The notes: generated by a model not told the origin, from the letters alone. A stretch of 6,388 nt of DNA from Halobacteriales archaeon QH_10_65_19 (GCA_003022085.1 PXQK01000079.1:1-6388); one strand, 5' to 3'; positions 1 to 6,188 are shown, numbered from the stretch's first letter. Translations and numbers: made by a program.

Positions 1-138
1 CCGAGAGTCCCACACAGGGCTCGACTCCGTAGCGGTTTACCACCGAAGGGAGCGAAACGAATAGCTGTCGAGACAGCGGAGTTATCCACGGGCTGTCGGT
101 AGACAGAAACAGAGGGATCCAGCAGTCCGGGGACCCGT
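1..138. other. Flank of priL with no confident gene
   Basis: I see no recognisable gene here. Two short open stretches touch the left edge. On the plus strand a frame is open from base 1 to a TAG at 100-102. On the minus strand a frame is open from a GTG at 87-89 to base 1. Neither translation resembles a family I know, and both lack the acidic bias of the real proteins nearby, so I do not call them. The only clear structure is a set of short inverted repeats between 64 and 137, listed separately. Confidence 0.4.
64..137. repeat. Tandem short hairpins downstream of priL
   Basis: Three small perfect inverted repeats follow one another. GCTGTC-GA-GACAGC lies at 64-77, CTGTC-GGTA-GACAG at 93-106, and CGGG-GA-CCCG at 128-137. 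The first two share the core CTGTC...GACAG, placed about 28 bases apart. They sit just beyond the priL stop codon, so they would be transcribed as the 3' end of its mRNA and might mark its end. No strong T-run follows on the minus strand, so a terminator is only one reading; a protein-binding site is another. Confidence 0.4.
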
Positions 139-1164
139 TCAGGAGGACGGGGACTCGCGTTCGCGTTCCTGTTCCCGCCAGTCGACGATTTCGTCCTCGT
201 CGGCGTCGTCGAGTGTGCGCTCGTAGTAGGCCATCGGGTGCGATATCTGTTCGCAGAGGTCGTCCATGTTGACGCAGTCGCCGTAGGACTGCATCGTTGC
301 ACACGAGGGCGGGGAGTACTGCGTCGCACTCGTCTCGCCGCGGATGTGGTTGACCTGGTAGCGGGTCACCTCCTCGCCGAAGCCGGGGTTTACCTTGAAC
401 AGGTCGACGATGTCGTCGGTCGACATCCCGATGCTCGTCAGGAACGTCGCGATTGCGAAGCGCGAGTGGTGTTCGAGGTGTTCGCCCTTCTGGACCTGGT
501 CGAGGAGGTACCGCATGCAGGGGGGAAACAGGTCCGGGACCACGGTGTCGATGTCGCGCATCAGCTCCAGGTCCGCGAGCGTCTCACGGACCGACGCGAC
601 CTCCGCCTCGAGGTCGGCGGCGATGGCGTCGGGGACCGAAAGCGGGAGGCCGTCGGCGACGCGCTTGCGGACGGCCTGCCGGACGAGCACGAGCAGCTCC
701 GGTTCGTCGAGCGGGACCTCTCCGGCCTGCAGGTCGCGGTTGACGAGCCGCCACTCGTCGCCCCACTGGTCCGCAGCGAGGTCGAGGTACGCGCCGACGT
801 CGACGCGGTACCCCTCGCTAGTCTCCCGGACGTCGGCGTCGAGGTCGAACTCCGCGAGCAGGTCCGCAAGCGTGATCGACGCAGTGCGGGTGCTTTTGAG
901 TTCGGTTGTGTTCGCCCGGTCGGCCTCGATGCGCTCGTGTGCGGTCGCAGCCTCCGCGCGGGTGTACGTGCGGGTGAGGACGTGCTCGTCGATCAGCGAG
1001 ACCAGCACCCGGGCAACCGGATACGAGAGCAGCTCCACACGCGCCCGGCGGTGGGGCTCGCCGGCGCTCCCCTCCTGTAGCGCGCTCTCGACCCGCTCGA
1101 CCGCCCCCTCGACGGCCTCCCGTGCCGACCCCAGGAACGGGTAGCGCGCGTGGAGCTGGTTCAT
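139..1164 (-). CDS. priL: DNA primase large subunit PriL
   Basis: This is the regulatory and elongation-supporting large subunit of the archaeal/eukaryotic-type primase. It partners the catalytic subunit PriS to make primers at replication forks. The product is 341 residues, a normal length for archaeal PriL. The N-terminal half is the acidic helical region that in the family contacts PriS. The C-terminal half carries the Fe-S domain, with four cysteines at C216 (PPCMRY), C288 (PSCAT), C297 (GDCVN) and C304 (DLCEQ), the ligands expected for a 4Fe-4S cluster. The open frame extends 82 codons further upstream to 1410, but that extension is basic and unlike the rest. I chose the ATG at 1162-1164 because the start MNQLHARYPF is typical of haloarchaeal PriL and a TATA-like box lies about 29 bases before it. 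priS is not in the window. It is divergent from the enolase-superfamily gene. Confidence 0.95.
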   Translation of the reverse strand: MNQLHARYPFLGSAREAVEGAVERVESALQEGSAGEPHRRARVELLSYPVARVLVSLIDEHVLTRTYTRAEAATAHERIEADRANTTELKSTRTASITLADLLAEFDLDADVRETSEGYRVDVGAYLDLAADQWGDEWRLVNRDLQAGEVPLDEPELLVLVRQAVRKRVADGLPLSVPDAIAADLEAEVASVRETLADLELMRDIDTVVPDLFPPCMRYLLDQVQKGEHLEHHSRFAIATFLTSIGMSTDDIVDLFKVNPGFGEEVTRYQVNHIRGETSATQYSPPSCATMQSYGDCVNMDDLCEQISHPMAYYERTLDDADEDEIVDWREQERERESPSS

Positions 1165-1189
1165 CGCCCCAGGATTACACACGGGCGAG

Positions 1190-1196
1190 CAAAAAG
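1190..1196 (-). promoter_or_regulatory. Probable TATA box (BoxA) of priL
   Basis: Read on the minus strand this is CTTTTTG, centred about 29 bases upstream of the A of the priL ATG. That spacing fits a leaderless haloarchaeal transcript. No Shine-Dalgarno sequence precedes the ATG. Confidence 0.5.
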
Positions 1197-1292
1197 CCGG
1201 CGGTCGGTTCGTTCTGCGGTGTGACGGGCACACCGCGGCCCGCCGCCCGCTCGACGAATCGCGACGACCTGACCACGTACCACCCGCACCCC

Positions 1293-1309
1293 TATCGGCT
1301 TTACCGATA
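1293..1309 (+). promoter_or_regulatory. BoxA inside a perfect inverted repeat
   Basis: The arms TATCGG (1293-1298) and CCGATA (1304-1309) are perfect inverse complements separated by CTTTA. The TATA-like CTTTAC (1299-1304) therefore sits between and partly within the arms. It is centred about 26 bases before the ATG at 1328, the right place for a leaderless start. A dimeric regulator bound here would compete with TBP, so this is a candidate repressor operator for the enolase-superfamily gene. That role is inferred from geometry only. Confidence 0.5.
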
Positions 1310-1327
1310 CGGCGCAAACACCGTAAC

Positions 1328-2473
1328 ATGGAGGTAACGAGCGTCGAAGCGACACCCGTCGAGATCGACATCAGACCACTGAGCGAGGAGTACGGCGTCG
1401 CCCCGTACATTGCCGGCTACACGACATTCGAGGAGATTCTGCGGCTCGTGATCCGCGTTGAGACCGACGAGGGGGTCGTCGGCTGGGGCGAGACGATGGT
1501 CGACCCGGAGCCGAGCGTTGCGATGGCGACCGTCGAGAACGTGATCGCGCCAAGAGTCGTCGGCCACAGCGTCTGGGAGGTCGAGACCGTCCTGGACTCC
1601 TTTGACTACCCCTACATGGACATCACGCCGTACGTCGGCGGCGTGGAGATGGCCCTCTGGGACGCCCTCGGGAAGTCGGTGGGCGAACCGATCCACAAGT
1701 TCCTGGGCGGCAAGCGGACCGACGAGGTACCGGTCGCGTACTGTCTCGGGATTCTCGACCCCGCAGAGTCCGCCGAGCGGGCCCGGTGGGCGCGCGACCA
1801 GGGGTTTGAGGTCATCAAGACCAAGGGCGGGCTGGACATCGACCAGGATGTCGAGCGCCTCGTCGCGATGCACGAGGCCGTCGACGGTGACCTCCGCTTT
1901 CGCCTCGACGGCAACCAGACGATGAGCTTCGAGGAGGCGACGACCACGGCTGCGCGCCTCGAGGACGCGGGCGTCTACCTCCAGTACTTCGAGCAGCCGC
2001 TCCGGATCGACAACGTCGGCGGGTACACGCGCCTCCGCCAGCGGTTGCAGACCGCCATCGGCGTCAACGAGGACGCCTACCACGCCCGGAACCTCTTCGA
2101 ACTCGTCCGCGAGGACGCCATCGACGCCGCCGTCGTCGACCTGATCCCGACCGGCGGGCTGCTGGCGACGAAGAAGGCGATGGGACTGGTCGACGACGCC
2201 AACGTCTCCGTTGCGCACCACTCCAGTTTCGATCTCGGGATCAAGACCGCCGCGGTTCTCCAGTTGGTCGCTGCGTCGCCCGCGATGAACCTGCCGCCCG
2301 ACCGGGTCAACTACGCGCTCGCCGACGACGTGATCGAGGACCGCTTCGCGGTGACCGACGGGCGGATGTCGGTCCCTGACGGCCCGGGGCTGGGTGTCAC
2401 CGTCGACGAGGCGAAGCTCGACGAGCACCGGGTAGAGAGCGGCGAGGGGATCAGCTACGACGTCTCACTGTGA
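1328..2473 (+). CDS. Enolase-superfamily enzyme, mandelate racemase type
   Basis: The 381-residue product has the usual length and two-part plan of the mandelate racemase/muconate lactonizing enzyme family. A capping domain spans about residues 1-125 and a (beta/alpha)-barrel follows. Barrel motifs are visible in order: the KxK motif K164-T-K166, metal ligands D194 (in DGN), E222 (in FEQP) and E248 (in NED), then D271 on the sixth strand and H297/H298 on the seventh. The D271 to H298 spacing of 27 matches the Asp-His dyad of mandelate racemase. The sixth-strand lysine typical of the muconate lactonizing branch is absent, so I place it in the mandelate racemase branch. Members abstract the alpha proton of a carboxylate with a divalent metal, usually Mg2+. 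Many are sugar-acid dehydratases or racemases of hydroxy acids; the substrate here is unknown. The protein is cytosolic, without a signal peptide. The ATG at 1328 is supported by a TATA box at -26. A broken toxin-antitoxin locus separates it from the creatininase-like gene. Confidence 0.85.
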   Translation: MEVTSVEATPVEIDIRPLSEEYGVAPYIAGYTTFEEILRLVIRVETDEGVVGWGETMVDPEPSVAMATVENVIAPRVVGHSVWEVETVLDSFDYPYMDITPYVGGVEMALWDALGKSVGEPIHKFLGGKRTDEVPVAYCLGILDPAESAERARWARDQGFEVIKTKGGLDIDQDVERLVAMHEAVDGDLRFRLDGNQTMSFEEATTTAARLEDAGVYLQYFEQPLRIDNVGGYTRLRQRLQTAIGVNEDAYHARNLFELVREDAIDAAVVDLIPTGGLLATKKAMGLVDDANVSVAHHSSFDLGIKTAAVLQLVAASPAMNLPPDRVNYALADDVIEDRFAVTDGRMSVPDGPGLGVTVDEAKLDEHRVESGEGISYDVSL

Positions 2474-2487
2474 CGGCGGAGCGACGC

Positions 2488-2523
2488 CTACTCCAGCCAC
2501 ACCCAGGAATCGAGAAAGATCAC
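2488..2523 (-). pseudogene. VapC PIN-domain toxin stump, truncated
   Basis: A GTG at 2521-2523 overlaps the TGA of the antitoxin-like gene (GTGA overlap). It opens the frame MIFLDSWVWLE, which then hits TAG at 2488-2490. This matches the first strand of a PIN domain, where the hydrophobic run ends in the first catalytic aspartate (D5 here), followed by a short W/V-W-L-E segment. A functional VapC is roughly 130 residues with three or four acidic catalytic residues; only the first is left. The stop could be one base change from a tyrosine codon. The rest of the gene is absent because the enolase-superfamily gene ends at 2473, only 14 bases away. The VapC identity rests on the overlap, the motif and the AbrB-type neighbour; the match is short. 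Confidence 0.6.
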
Positions 2524-2678
2524 GGCCCCTCCTGACGCTCCTGGCTACCCCAGGCGCGTTTTGACTCGCGCCGCATCGCTGCAAGATCCACGTCGCGGTC
2601 GGTAAGTCGCTCCCGGATCTCCTTTGGAACCGTGACCTGTCCCTTACTGGTGATCGTCGCGTCTTCAGTAATTCTCAT
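2520..2678 (-). CDS. AbrB/SpoVT-type antitoxin remnant (VapB-like)
   Basis: This small 52-residue protein starts at the ATG at 2676-2678. Residues 8-25 are the first half of an AbrB (swapped-hairpin) DNA-binding domain: the stretch TITSKGQVTVPKEIRERL is diagnostic. A normal domain continues with a Gly-Asp turn and a second beta-hairpin ending in an R-x-x-I-x-P type strand. Here that half is missing, and the sequence passes straight to TDRDVDLAAMRRESKRAWG, which looks like the C-terminal toxin-binding tail of a VapB. The simplest reading is an in-frame internal deletion of about 40 codons, though the frame is still open. The stop overlaps the start of a VapC stump, the usual gene order of VapBC modules. 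The product probably can no longer fold as a normal AbrB dimer, so the gene is likely decaying. Confidence 0.7.
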   Translation of the reverse strand: MRITEDATITSKGQVTVPKEIRERLTDRDVDLAAMRRESKRAWGSQERQEGP

Positions 2679-2680
2679 AG

Positions 2681-2723
2681 TTTTACTCACATTTTGGTTC
2701 CTTACTACATATTTTTTCCTTAC
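2681..2723 (-). promoter_or_regulatory. AT-rich promoter region with spaced GTAA repeats
   Basis: The DNA upstream of the antitoxin remnant is much richer in A/T than its surroundings. On the minus strand it carries GTAAGGAA twice (2716-2723 and 2698-2705), 18 bases apart, then GTAAAA (2681-2686) 19 bases further on. An A-rich AAAAAATATG at 2708-2717 could be its TATA element. Antitoxins of this kind normally bind repeats in their own promoter, so these may be the old operator; that role is inferred. This region also lies upstream of the divergent creatininase-like gene. Confidence 0.4.
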
Positions 2724-2741
2724 CCGGGAGACAGCACACAC

Positions 2742-2747
2742 CTTTTC
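2742..2747 (+). promoter_or_regulatory. Probable BoxA of creatininase-like gene
   Basis: CTTTTC is centred about 28 bases before the ATG at 2773. The placement agrees with the CTTT-type boxes before the other genes of the window and supports a leaderless start. Confidence 0.45.
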
Positions 2748-2772
2748 TACAGTGCCACGAGTACAGTCGTGC

Positions 2773-3531
2773 ATGACACAGTACGATTCGGTGCTGCTGG
2801 CGGAGATGACGTGGCCGGAAGTCCAGGAAGAGCTCGACAGCGGCGTCCGGACGGCCATCGTCGCGGTCGGATCGATCGAACAGCACGGCCCACACCTGCC
2901 CCTGCGGATGGACACCCTCGCCGGCGACGAGGTGTCGCGCCGGATCGCCGACCGCCTCGGCGACGCGTTCGCCGCGCCGACGATCCGTCCCGGCTGTTCG
3001 GGCCACCACATGGATTTCCCGGGGACGATCACGATCCCCGCCGAGACGCTGATGGACACGATCCGCGGGTACTGCCAGTCGCTCGACAGCCACGGCTTCG
3101 AACACATCGTGCTTGTCCCGACACACGGCGGGAACTTCGCGCCCACGAACACCGTCGCGCCCGAGGTCGCCCGCGAGGTCGACGCGAACGTGATCGCGCT
3201 GGCGGATCTCGACGAGTACATGGGGCTGCTCAACGAGGGTCTGCAGGCAGCCGACATCGACTACGACGAGCCGGTCAGCCACGCCGGCGCGACCGAAACG
3301 TCGGTGGTACTGGCCGCCGAGGAGGACCTCGTCCGGACCGACGAGTACGAGCCAGGCCACGAGGGCCCGGTGTCGACTGCTCGCCTGCTCAGCGACGGGT
3401 TCGCGGCAGTGACCGACAACGGCGTCCTCGGCAACCCGACACACGCTACTGCCGAGGCGGGCGAGAAGATGCTCGAGCTGGTTGCCGAGGAGTACGCCGA
3501 CCAGATCAGGGCCGAGCGCGACGCCGTGTGA
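2773..3531 (+). CDS. Creatininase-family amidohydrolase
   Basis: The 252-residue product has the usual length of the creatininase/MftE/ArfB-like family, cytosolic binuclear-metal enzymes that hydrolyse cyclic or linear amide (C-N) bonds. Family motifs appear in order. GSIEQHGPHLPL holds probable metal ligands E36 and H38, followed by D47 in RMDT. Next come SGHHMDFPGT (H78, H79), THGGN with H118, and AGATETS with E175. All expected ligand positions are filled, so it should be active. Known relatives include creatinine amidohydrolase, the deformylase of archaeal riboflavin/F420 synthesis, and the mycofactocin peptidase. Nothing here selects among them, and true creatininase is only one possibility. 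The frame is open 47 codons upstream, but that part is a hydrophobic translation of AT-rich promoter DNA. The ATG at 2773 starts the family-like sequence and has a well-placed TATA box. The MBL-fold gene follows 35 bases downstream on the same strand. Confidence 0.88.
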   Translation: MTQYDSVLLAEMTWPEVQEELDSGVRTAIVAVGSIEQHGPHLPLRMDTLAGDEVSRRIADRLGDAFAAPTIRPGCSGHHMDFPGTITIPAETLMDTIRGYCQSLDSHGFEHIVLVPTHGGNFAPTNTVAPEVAREVDANVIALADLDEYMGLLNEGLQAADIDYDEPVSHAGATETSVVLAAEEDLVRTDEYEPGHEGPVSTARLLSDGFAAVTDNGVLGNPTHATAEAGEKMLELVAEEYADQIRAERDAV

Positions 3532-3537
3532 ATAACG

Positions 3538-3543
3538 CTTTTC
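3538..3543 (+). promoter_or_regulatory. Probable BoxA of MBL-fold gene
   Basis: CTTTTC lies in the 35-base gap after the creatininase-like stop codon, centred about 26 bases before the ATG at 3567. The MBL gene may therefore have its own leaderless transcript in addition to read-through from upstream. Confidence 0.45.
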
Positions 3544-3566
3544 CCCGCGCCACGTTGCTCTCTGGT

Positions 3567-4517
3567 ATGTACTTCGACGAGATGGATCCCGACAAGATGG
3601 ACGTCGGCAACTTTTACGAGGCGACTGCCGCAGGGACGACAGACCTCTACTACGTCGACACCGGGCTGTACGACACACCCGGCTACGGTTCGATCTACGT
3701 GCTGGACAGCGAGCGGCCGGCGGTCGTCGAGACCGGCACCGGCCACCGGTCGGAGCTGATCGTCGACGCCGTCGAGCACGTCGGGATCGATCCGGAAGCC
3801 ATGGAAGTGATCGCTGTCACGCACGTCCACCTCGACCACGCGGGTGGCGCGGGCTACCTCCTCGAGGAGTTTCCCGACGCCGACGTCTACCTCTACAAGG
3901 ATGGCGCGCAGTTCCTGACGGACCCAAAGCGGATCTGGGAGGGGACGAAGGCCGTCGTCGGCGACCGAATCGAGTACTACGCCGAACCGAAGCCGATCCC
4001 CGAGGATCGTCTCGTGGCGCTCGCCGACGGCGGGATCCTCGACCTCGGGGATCACGAACTCCGCGTCCACCACGCGCCGGGGCACGCCTTCCACCAGGCA
4101 GTCTTCTACGACCCGGCGAACGACGGCGTCTTCACCGCCGACGCCGCGGGGATACAGAGCCCGACCGCCGGCGGTCTCCGCCAGACGACGCCCCCGCCCG
4201 GCTTCGACCTGGAGGAGTGCTTGGACGACGTCGAGATGCTCGTGGGACTCGACCCGGCTGCGCTGTACTACAGCCACTTCGGGGACTACGAGACCGGCGA
4301 CCTGCTCGAACAGTACGCCGACCTGCTCGAGTCCTGGGTCGGCCGCGTCGAGCAAAAGCGCGCGGAACTGGGCGACGACGGGGCGGTCGCCGACTACTTC
4401 GCCGACGAAGCCGGGGAGACGGGACACTGGGGCTCCGGGCACGCTCGCCAGGAGGAACGGATGAACGTCCAGGGCGTCCTCGGCTACCTCGACGAGCGTG
4501 AGATCGACGGCGAGTAG
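3567..4517 (+). CDS. Metallo-beta-lactamase-fold hydrolase
   Basis: The 316-residue cytosolic protein has the metallo-beta-lactamase fold. The metal signature THVHLDH gives H86, H88, D90 and H91. Further ligands are H173 (in HAPGH), D192 (in FTAD) and H237 (in YSHFGD). This complete binuclear set is typical of glyoxalase II-like hydrolases. The N-terminal region (about residues 25-60) has the usual lead-in strands: a Y-x-V-D-T-G segment, then an SIYVLD strand and VETGTG. The C-terminal part after about residue 240 is helical, acidic and not diagnostic. The fold acts on thioesters, lactones, phosphodiesters and other esters; the substrate here is unknown. I chose the first ATG because of the TATA box at -26; in-frame ATGs also exist at 3582 and 3597. 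It follows the creatininase-like gene closely and may be co-transcribed. Its stop is 4 bases from that of the opposing thioesterase gene. Confidence 0.87.
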   Translation: MYFDEMDPDKMDVGNFYEATAAGTTDLYYVDTGLYDTPGYGSIYVLDSERPAVVETGTGHRSELIVDAVEHVGIDPEAMEVIAVTHVHLDHAGGAGYLLEEFPDADVYLYKDGAQFLTDPKRIWEGTKAVVGDRIEYYAEPKPIPEDRLVALADGGILDLGDHELRVHHAPGHAFHQAVFYDPANDGVFTADAAGIQSPTAGGLRQTTPPPGFDLEECLDDVEMLVGLDPAALYYSHFGDYETGDLLEQYADLLESWVGRVEQKRAELGDDGAVADYFADEAGETGHWGSGHARQEERMNVQGVLGYLDEREIDGE

Positions 4518-4521
4518 GGAG

Positions 4522-4950
4522 TTACTGTTCCGGTTCGTCGCCCACCCAGGGTGTCTCCTCGCCCTGCCCGCTGGTCTTGTACGTACCCTGTGCAATGGCA
4601 ACCGGTTCACCGTCCCCGTCTTCGACGTCGACGTGGACCAGCGAGAGGCTGGAGCCGTGGCGGACCACGTCGGCGGTCGCGTACAGATCCGATGTCCCCG
4701 GTGCGAGGTAGTCAATCCGCATGTCGACGGTCGGGCAGACATCCATCACCAGCGACATGACCGCGGCACCGCCGGCGGTGTCGGCCAGTGCGTAGGTTAC
4801 GCCGCCGTGCACGACCGATCCGTGCTGACTCGATCTGAGCGAGTCGTCGAACTGCAGGCTGGCTTCGGCGTGGCCGTCGCTCGCCCGGGTGACCTCGATT
4901 CCGAGCAGTTCGACAAACGGTGTCCCGTTGAACAGGTCGACGATATCCAT
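4522..4950 (-). CDS. PaaI-type hotdog-fold thioesterase
   Basis: The 142-residue protein has the length and pattern of the PaaI/4-hydroxybenzoyl-CoA thioesterase-like hotdog family, which hydrolyses acyl- or aryl-CoA esters in the cytosol, usually as a tetramer. Visible signatures are PFVELLGIEV near the N-terminus and VVHGGVTYALADTAGG, with the conserved H48-G-G and the acidic D57 that serves as nucleophile or base in this family. A central strand DMRIDYLAP (76-84) and a second-half strand ending in AIAQGTYK follow. The frame continues 40 codons upstream, but that stretch is Cys/Phe-rich and unlike the family. The ATG at 4948-4950 has a TATA box at -28. It lies 73 bases downstream of the thiolase gene on the same strand, suggesting a shared role in acyl-CoA turnover. 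The exact CoA substrate is unknown. Confidence 0.88.
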   Translation of the reverse strand: MDIVDLFNGTPFVELLGIEVTRASDGHAEASLQFDDSLRSSQHGSVVHGGVTYALADTAGGAAVMSLVMDVCPTVDMRIDYLAPGTSDLYATADVVRHGSSLSLVHVDVEDGDGEPVAIAQGTYKTSGQGEETPWVGDEPEQ

Positions 4951-4973
4951 GTCCGTCCGAACGGGGTACAGCC

Positions 4974-4981
4974 GGAAAAAG
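4974..4981 (-). promoter_or_regulatory. Probable BoxA of thioesterase gene
   Basis: On the minus strand this reads CTTTTTCC, centred about 28 bases before the thioesterase ATG, in the gap after the thiolase stop. It implies that the thioesterase can be transcribed independently. Confidence 0.45.
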
Positions 4982-5023
4982 AGCAAGAAACAGCCACAAA
5001 CGGGGACGGCGTGTCCGGCGACG

Positions 5024-6163
5024 CTATGCCAGGTGGAACTCGATGGCAGCGCCCTGGCCAAAGCCGACACACTCGGTCGCGAGGCCGAGGTCGGCGCCGC
5101 GGCGCTGCATCTCGTGGACGAGCGTCACCGGCAGGCGCGCGCCGCTGGCACCCAGCGGGTGCCCGATGGCGATCGCACCGCCGTTGACGTTGAAGATGTC
5201 GTCGTCGAAGCCGAGTTGGCGCTGGGAGTACAGCGTCTGGCTGGCGAACGCCTCGTTTAGCTCGACGAGGTCGTACTCGTCGGGGTCGCGGCCGGTGCGG
5301 TCACAGAGACCACGGACCGCCGGCACGGGGCCGACGCCCATGACCGTCGGGTCGACGCCGGCGACGTTATGGTCGCCGATCTCGGCCATGATACCGAGGC
5401 CGTGCTCCTCGGCGAACGCACGACTCGTGATCGTCAGCCCCGACGCGCCGTCGGAGATCTGGGAGGCGTTGCCCGGCGTGACGGTGCCGTCGGATCTGAA
5501 CACCGTCGGCAGGTCGGCGAGCTTCTCGGGGGTTGTGTCCGGACGGATCCCCTCGTCCTCCGCGACGAGACCGTCCTCGGTTTCGATCGGCACGATCTCC
5601 TCGGCGAACCGGCCGGACTCGGTCGCCTCGGCGGCGCGCTGCTGGCTCCGGGCGGCGTACTCGTCCTGTTCCTCCCGGCTGACGCCGTACTCCTCGGCGA
5701 CCTTCTCCGCGGTCATCCCCATCTGGAACTCTGCGACGTTGTAGTGGTCGTTCAGTCCCGGGTGGGCGTTGTGCGTGTTCGCGCCCATCTCGACGCGGCT
5801 CATCGACTCCATCCCGCCCACGATAAGACAGTCGCGCTGGCCCGCGGCGACGGCGTCGGCGGCCCGCATCACGGCCTCGGCGGAGGAGGCACACCACCGG
5901 TTGATCGTGGCTGCCGGCGTCGACTCACCGAGGTCCGACAGCAGTGCGATCACCCGCGCGACGTTGTTCCCCTGCTCGCCGCGCTGCTGGGCACAGCCCC
6001 ACAGCAGATCGTCGACCTGGCCGCCGGTGAGGCCGGTCCGGTCGAGCATCTCGTCGATCAGCGGGATCGAGAGGTCCTCGCTCCGGACGTCGGCGAAGAC
6101 GCCGTCCTCTTTCCCCTGTGGCGTTCGGACTGCTTCGACGATGACTGGCGTGTTCGATGTCAT
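5024..6163 (-). CDS. Thiolase, acetyl-CoA C-acyltransferase family
   Basis: The 379-residue product is a complete thiolase. It either cleaves 3-ketoacyl-CoA with CoA (beta-oxidation) or condenses two acetyl-CoA. The nucleophile is C91 in INRWCASSAEAV. The later active-site motifs are NEAFA (N303-E304), GGAIAIGHPLGASGAR with H335, and ECVGFGQGAA with the second catalytic cysteine C365. GFG replaces the more common GGG in that last motif. The N-terminal VEAVRTPQGK is also typical. It looks like the bacterial-type (FadA/AtoB-like) branch rather than the archaeal SCP2-like thiolase that works with a DUF35 partner; no DUF35 gene is next to it. Sequence alone does not decide degradative versus biosynthetic use. 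The ATG at 6161-6163 has a TATA box at -28. The same-strand thioesterase gene begins 73 bases downstream. Confidence 0.92.
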   Translation of the reverse strand: MTSNTPVIVEAVRTPQGKEDGVFADVRSEDLSIPLIDEMLDRTGLTGGQVDDLLWGCAQQRGEQGNNVARVIALLSDLGESTPAATINRWCASSAEAVMRAADAVAAGQRDCLIVGGMESMSRVEMGANTHNAHPGLNDHYNVAEFQMGMTAEKVAEEYGVSREEQDEYAARSQQRAAEATESGRFAEEIVPIETEDGLVAEDEGIRPDTTPEKLADLPTVFRSDGTVTPGNASQISDGASGLTITSRAFAEEHGLGIMAEIGDHNVAGVDPTVMGVGPVPAVRGLCDRTGRDPDEYDLVELNEAFASQTLYSQRQLGFDDDIFNVNGGAIAIGHPLGASGARLPVTLVHEMQRRGADLGLATECVGFGQGAAIEFHLA

Positions 6164-6188
6164 GACACCCTGTTTGCCGCTGTTCCTG

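Noticed and set aside
1165..1410. Upstream extension of the priL frame by 82 codons to 1410
   Set aside because: The extension overlaps the enolase-superfamily gene start, is basic and Arg/Ser-rich, and PriL homology begins at MNQLHARYPF with a TATA box before it.
1301..2428. Long minus-strand open frame opposite the enolase-superfamily gene
   Set aside because: It is the complement of a clearly conserved plus-strand gene in GC-rich DNA and shows no family motifs of its own.
2632..2772. N-terminal hydrophobic extension of the creatininase-like protein, resembling a membrane anchor
   Set aside because: It is translated from AT-rich promoter DNA and the antitoxin start; the family N-terminus and TATA box point to the ATG at 2773.
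2694..3566. Long plus-frame extension upstream of the MBL gene, through the creatininase-like gene
   Set aside because: The extension is Arg/Pro-rich out-of-frame translation of the creatininase-like gene; MBL similarity begins only after the ATG at 3567. It is not a fusion.
4951..5070. Extension of the thioesterase frame by 40 codons
   Set aside because: It overlaps the end of the thiolase gene, has no acidic bias, and the hotdog family start fits the ATG at 4950.
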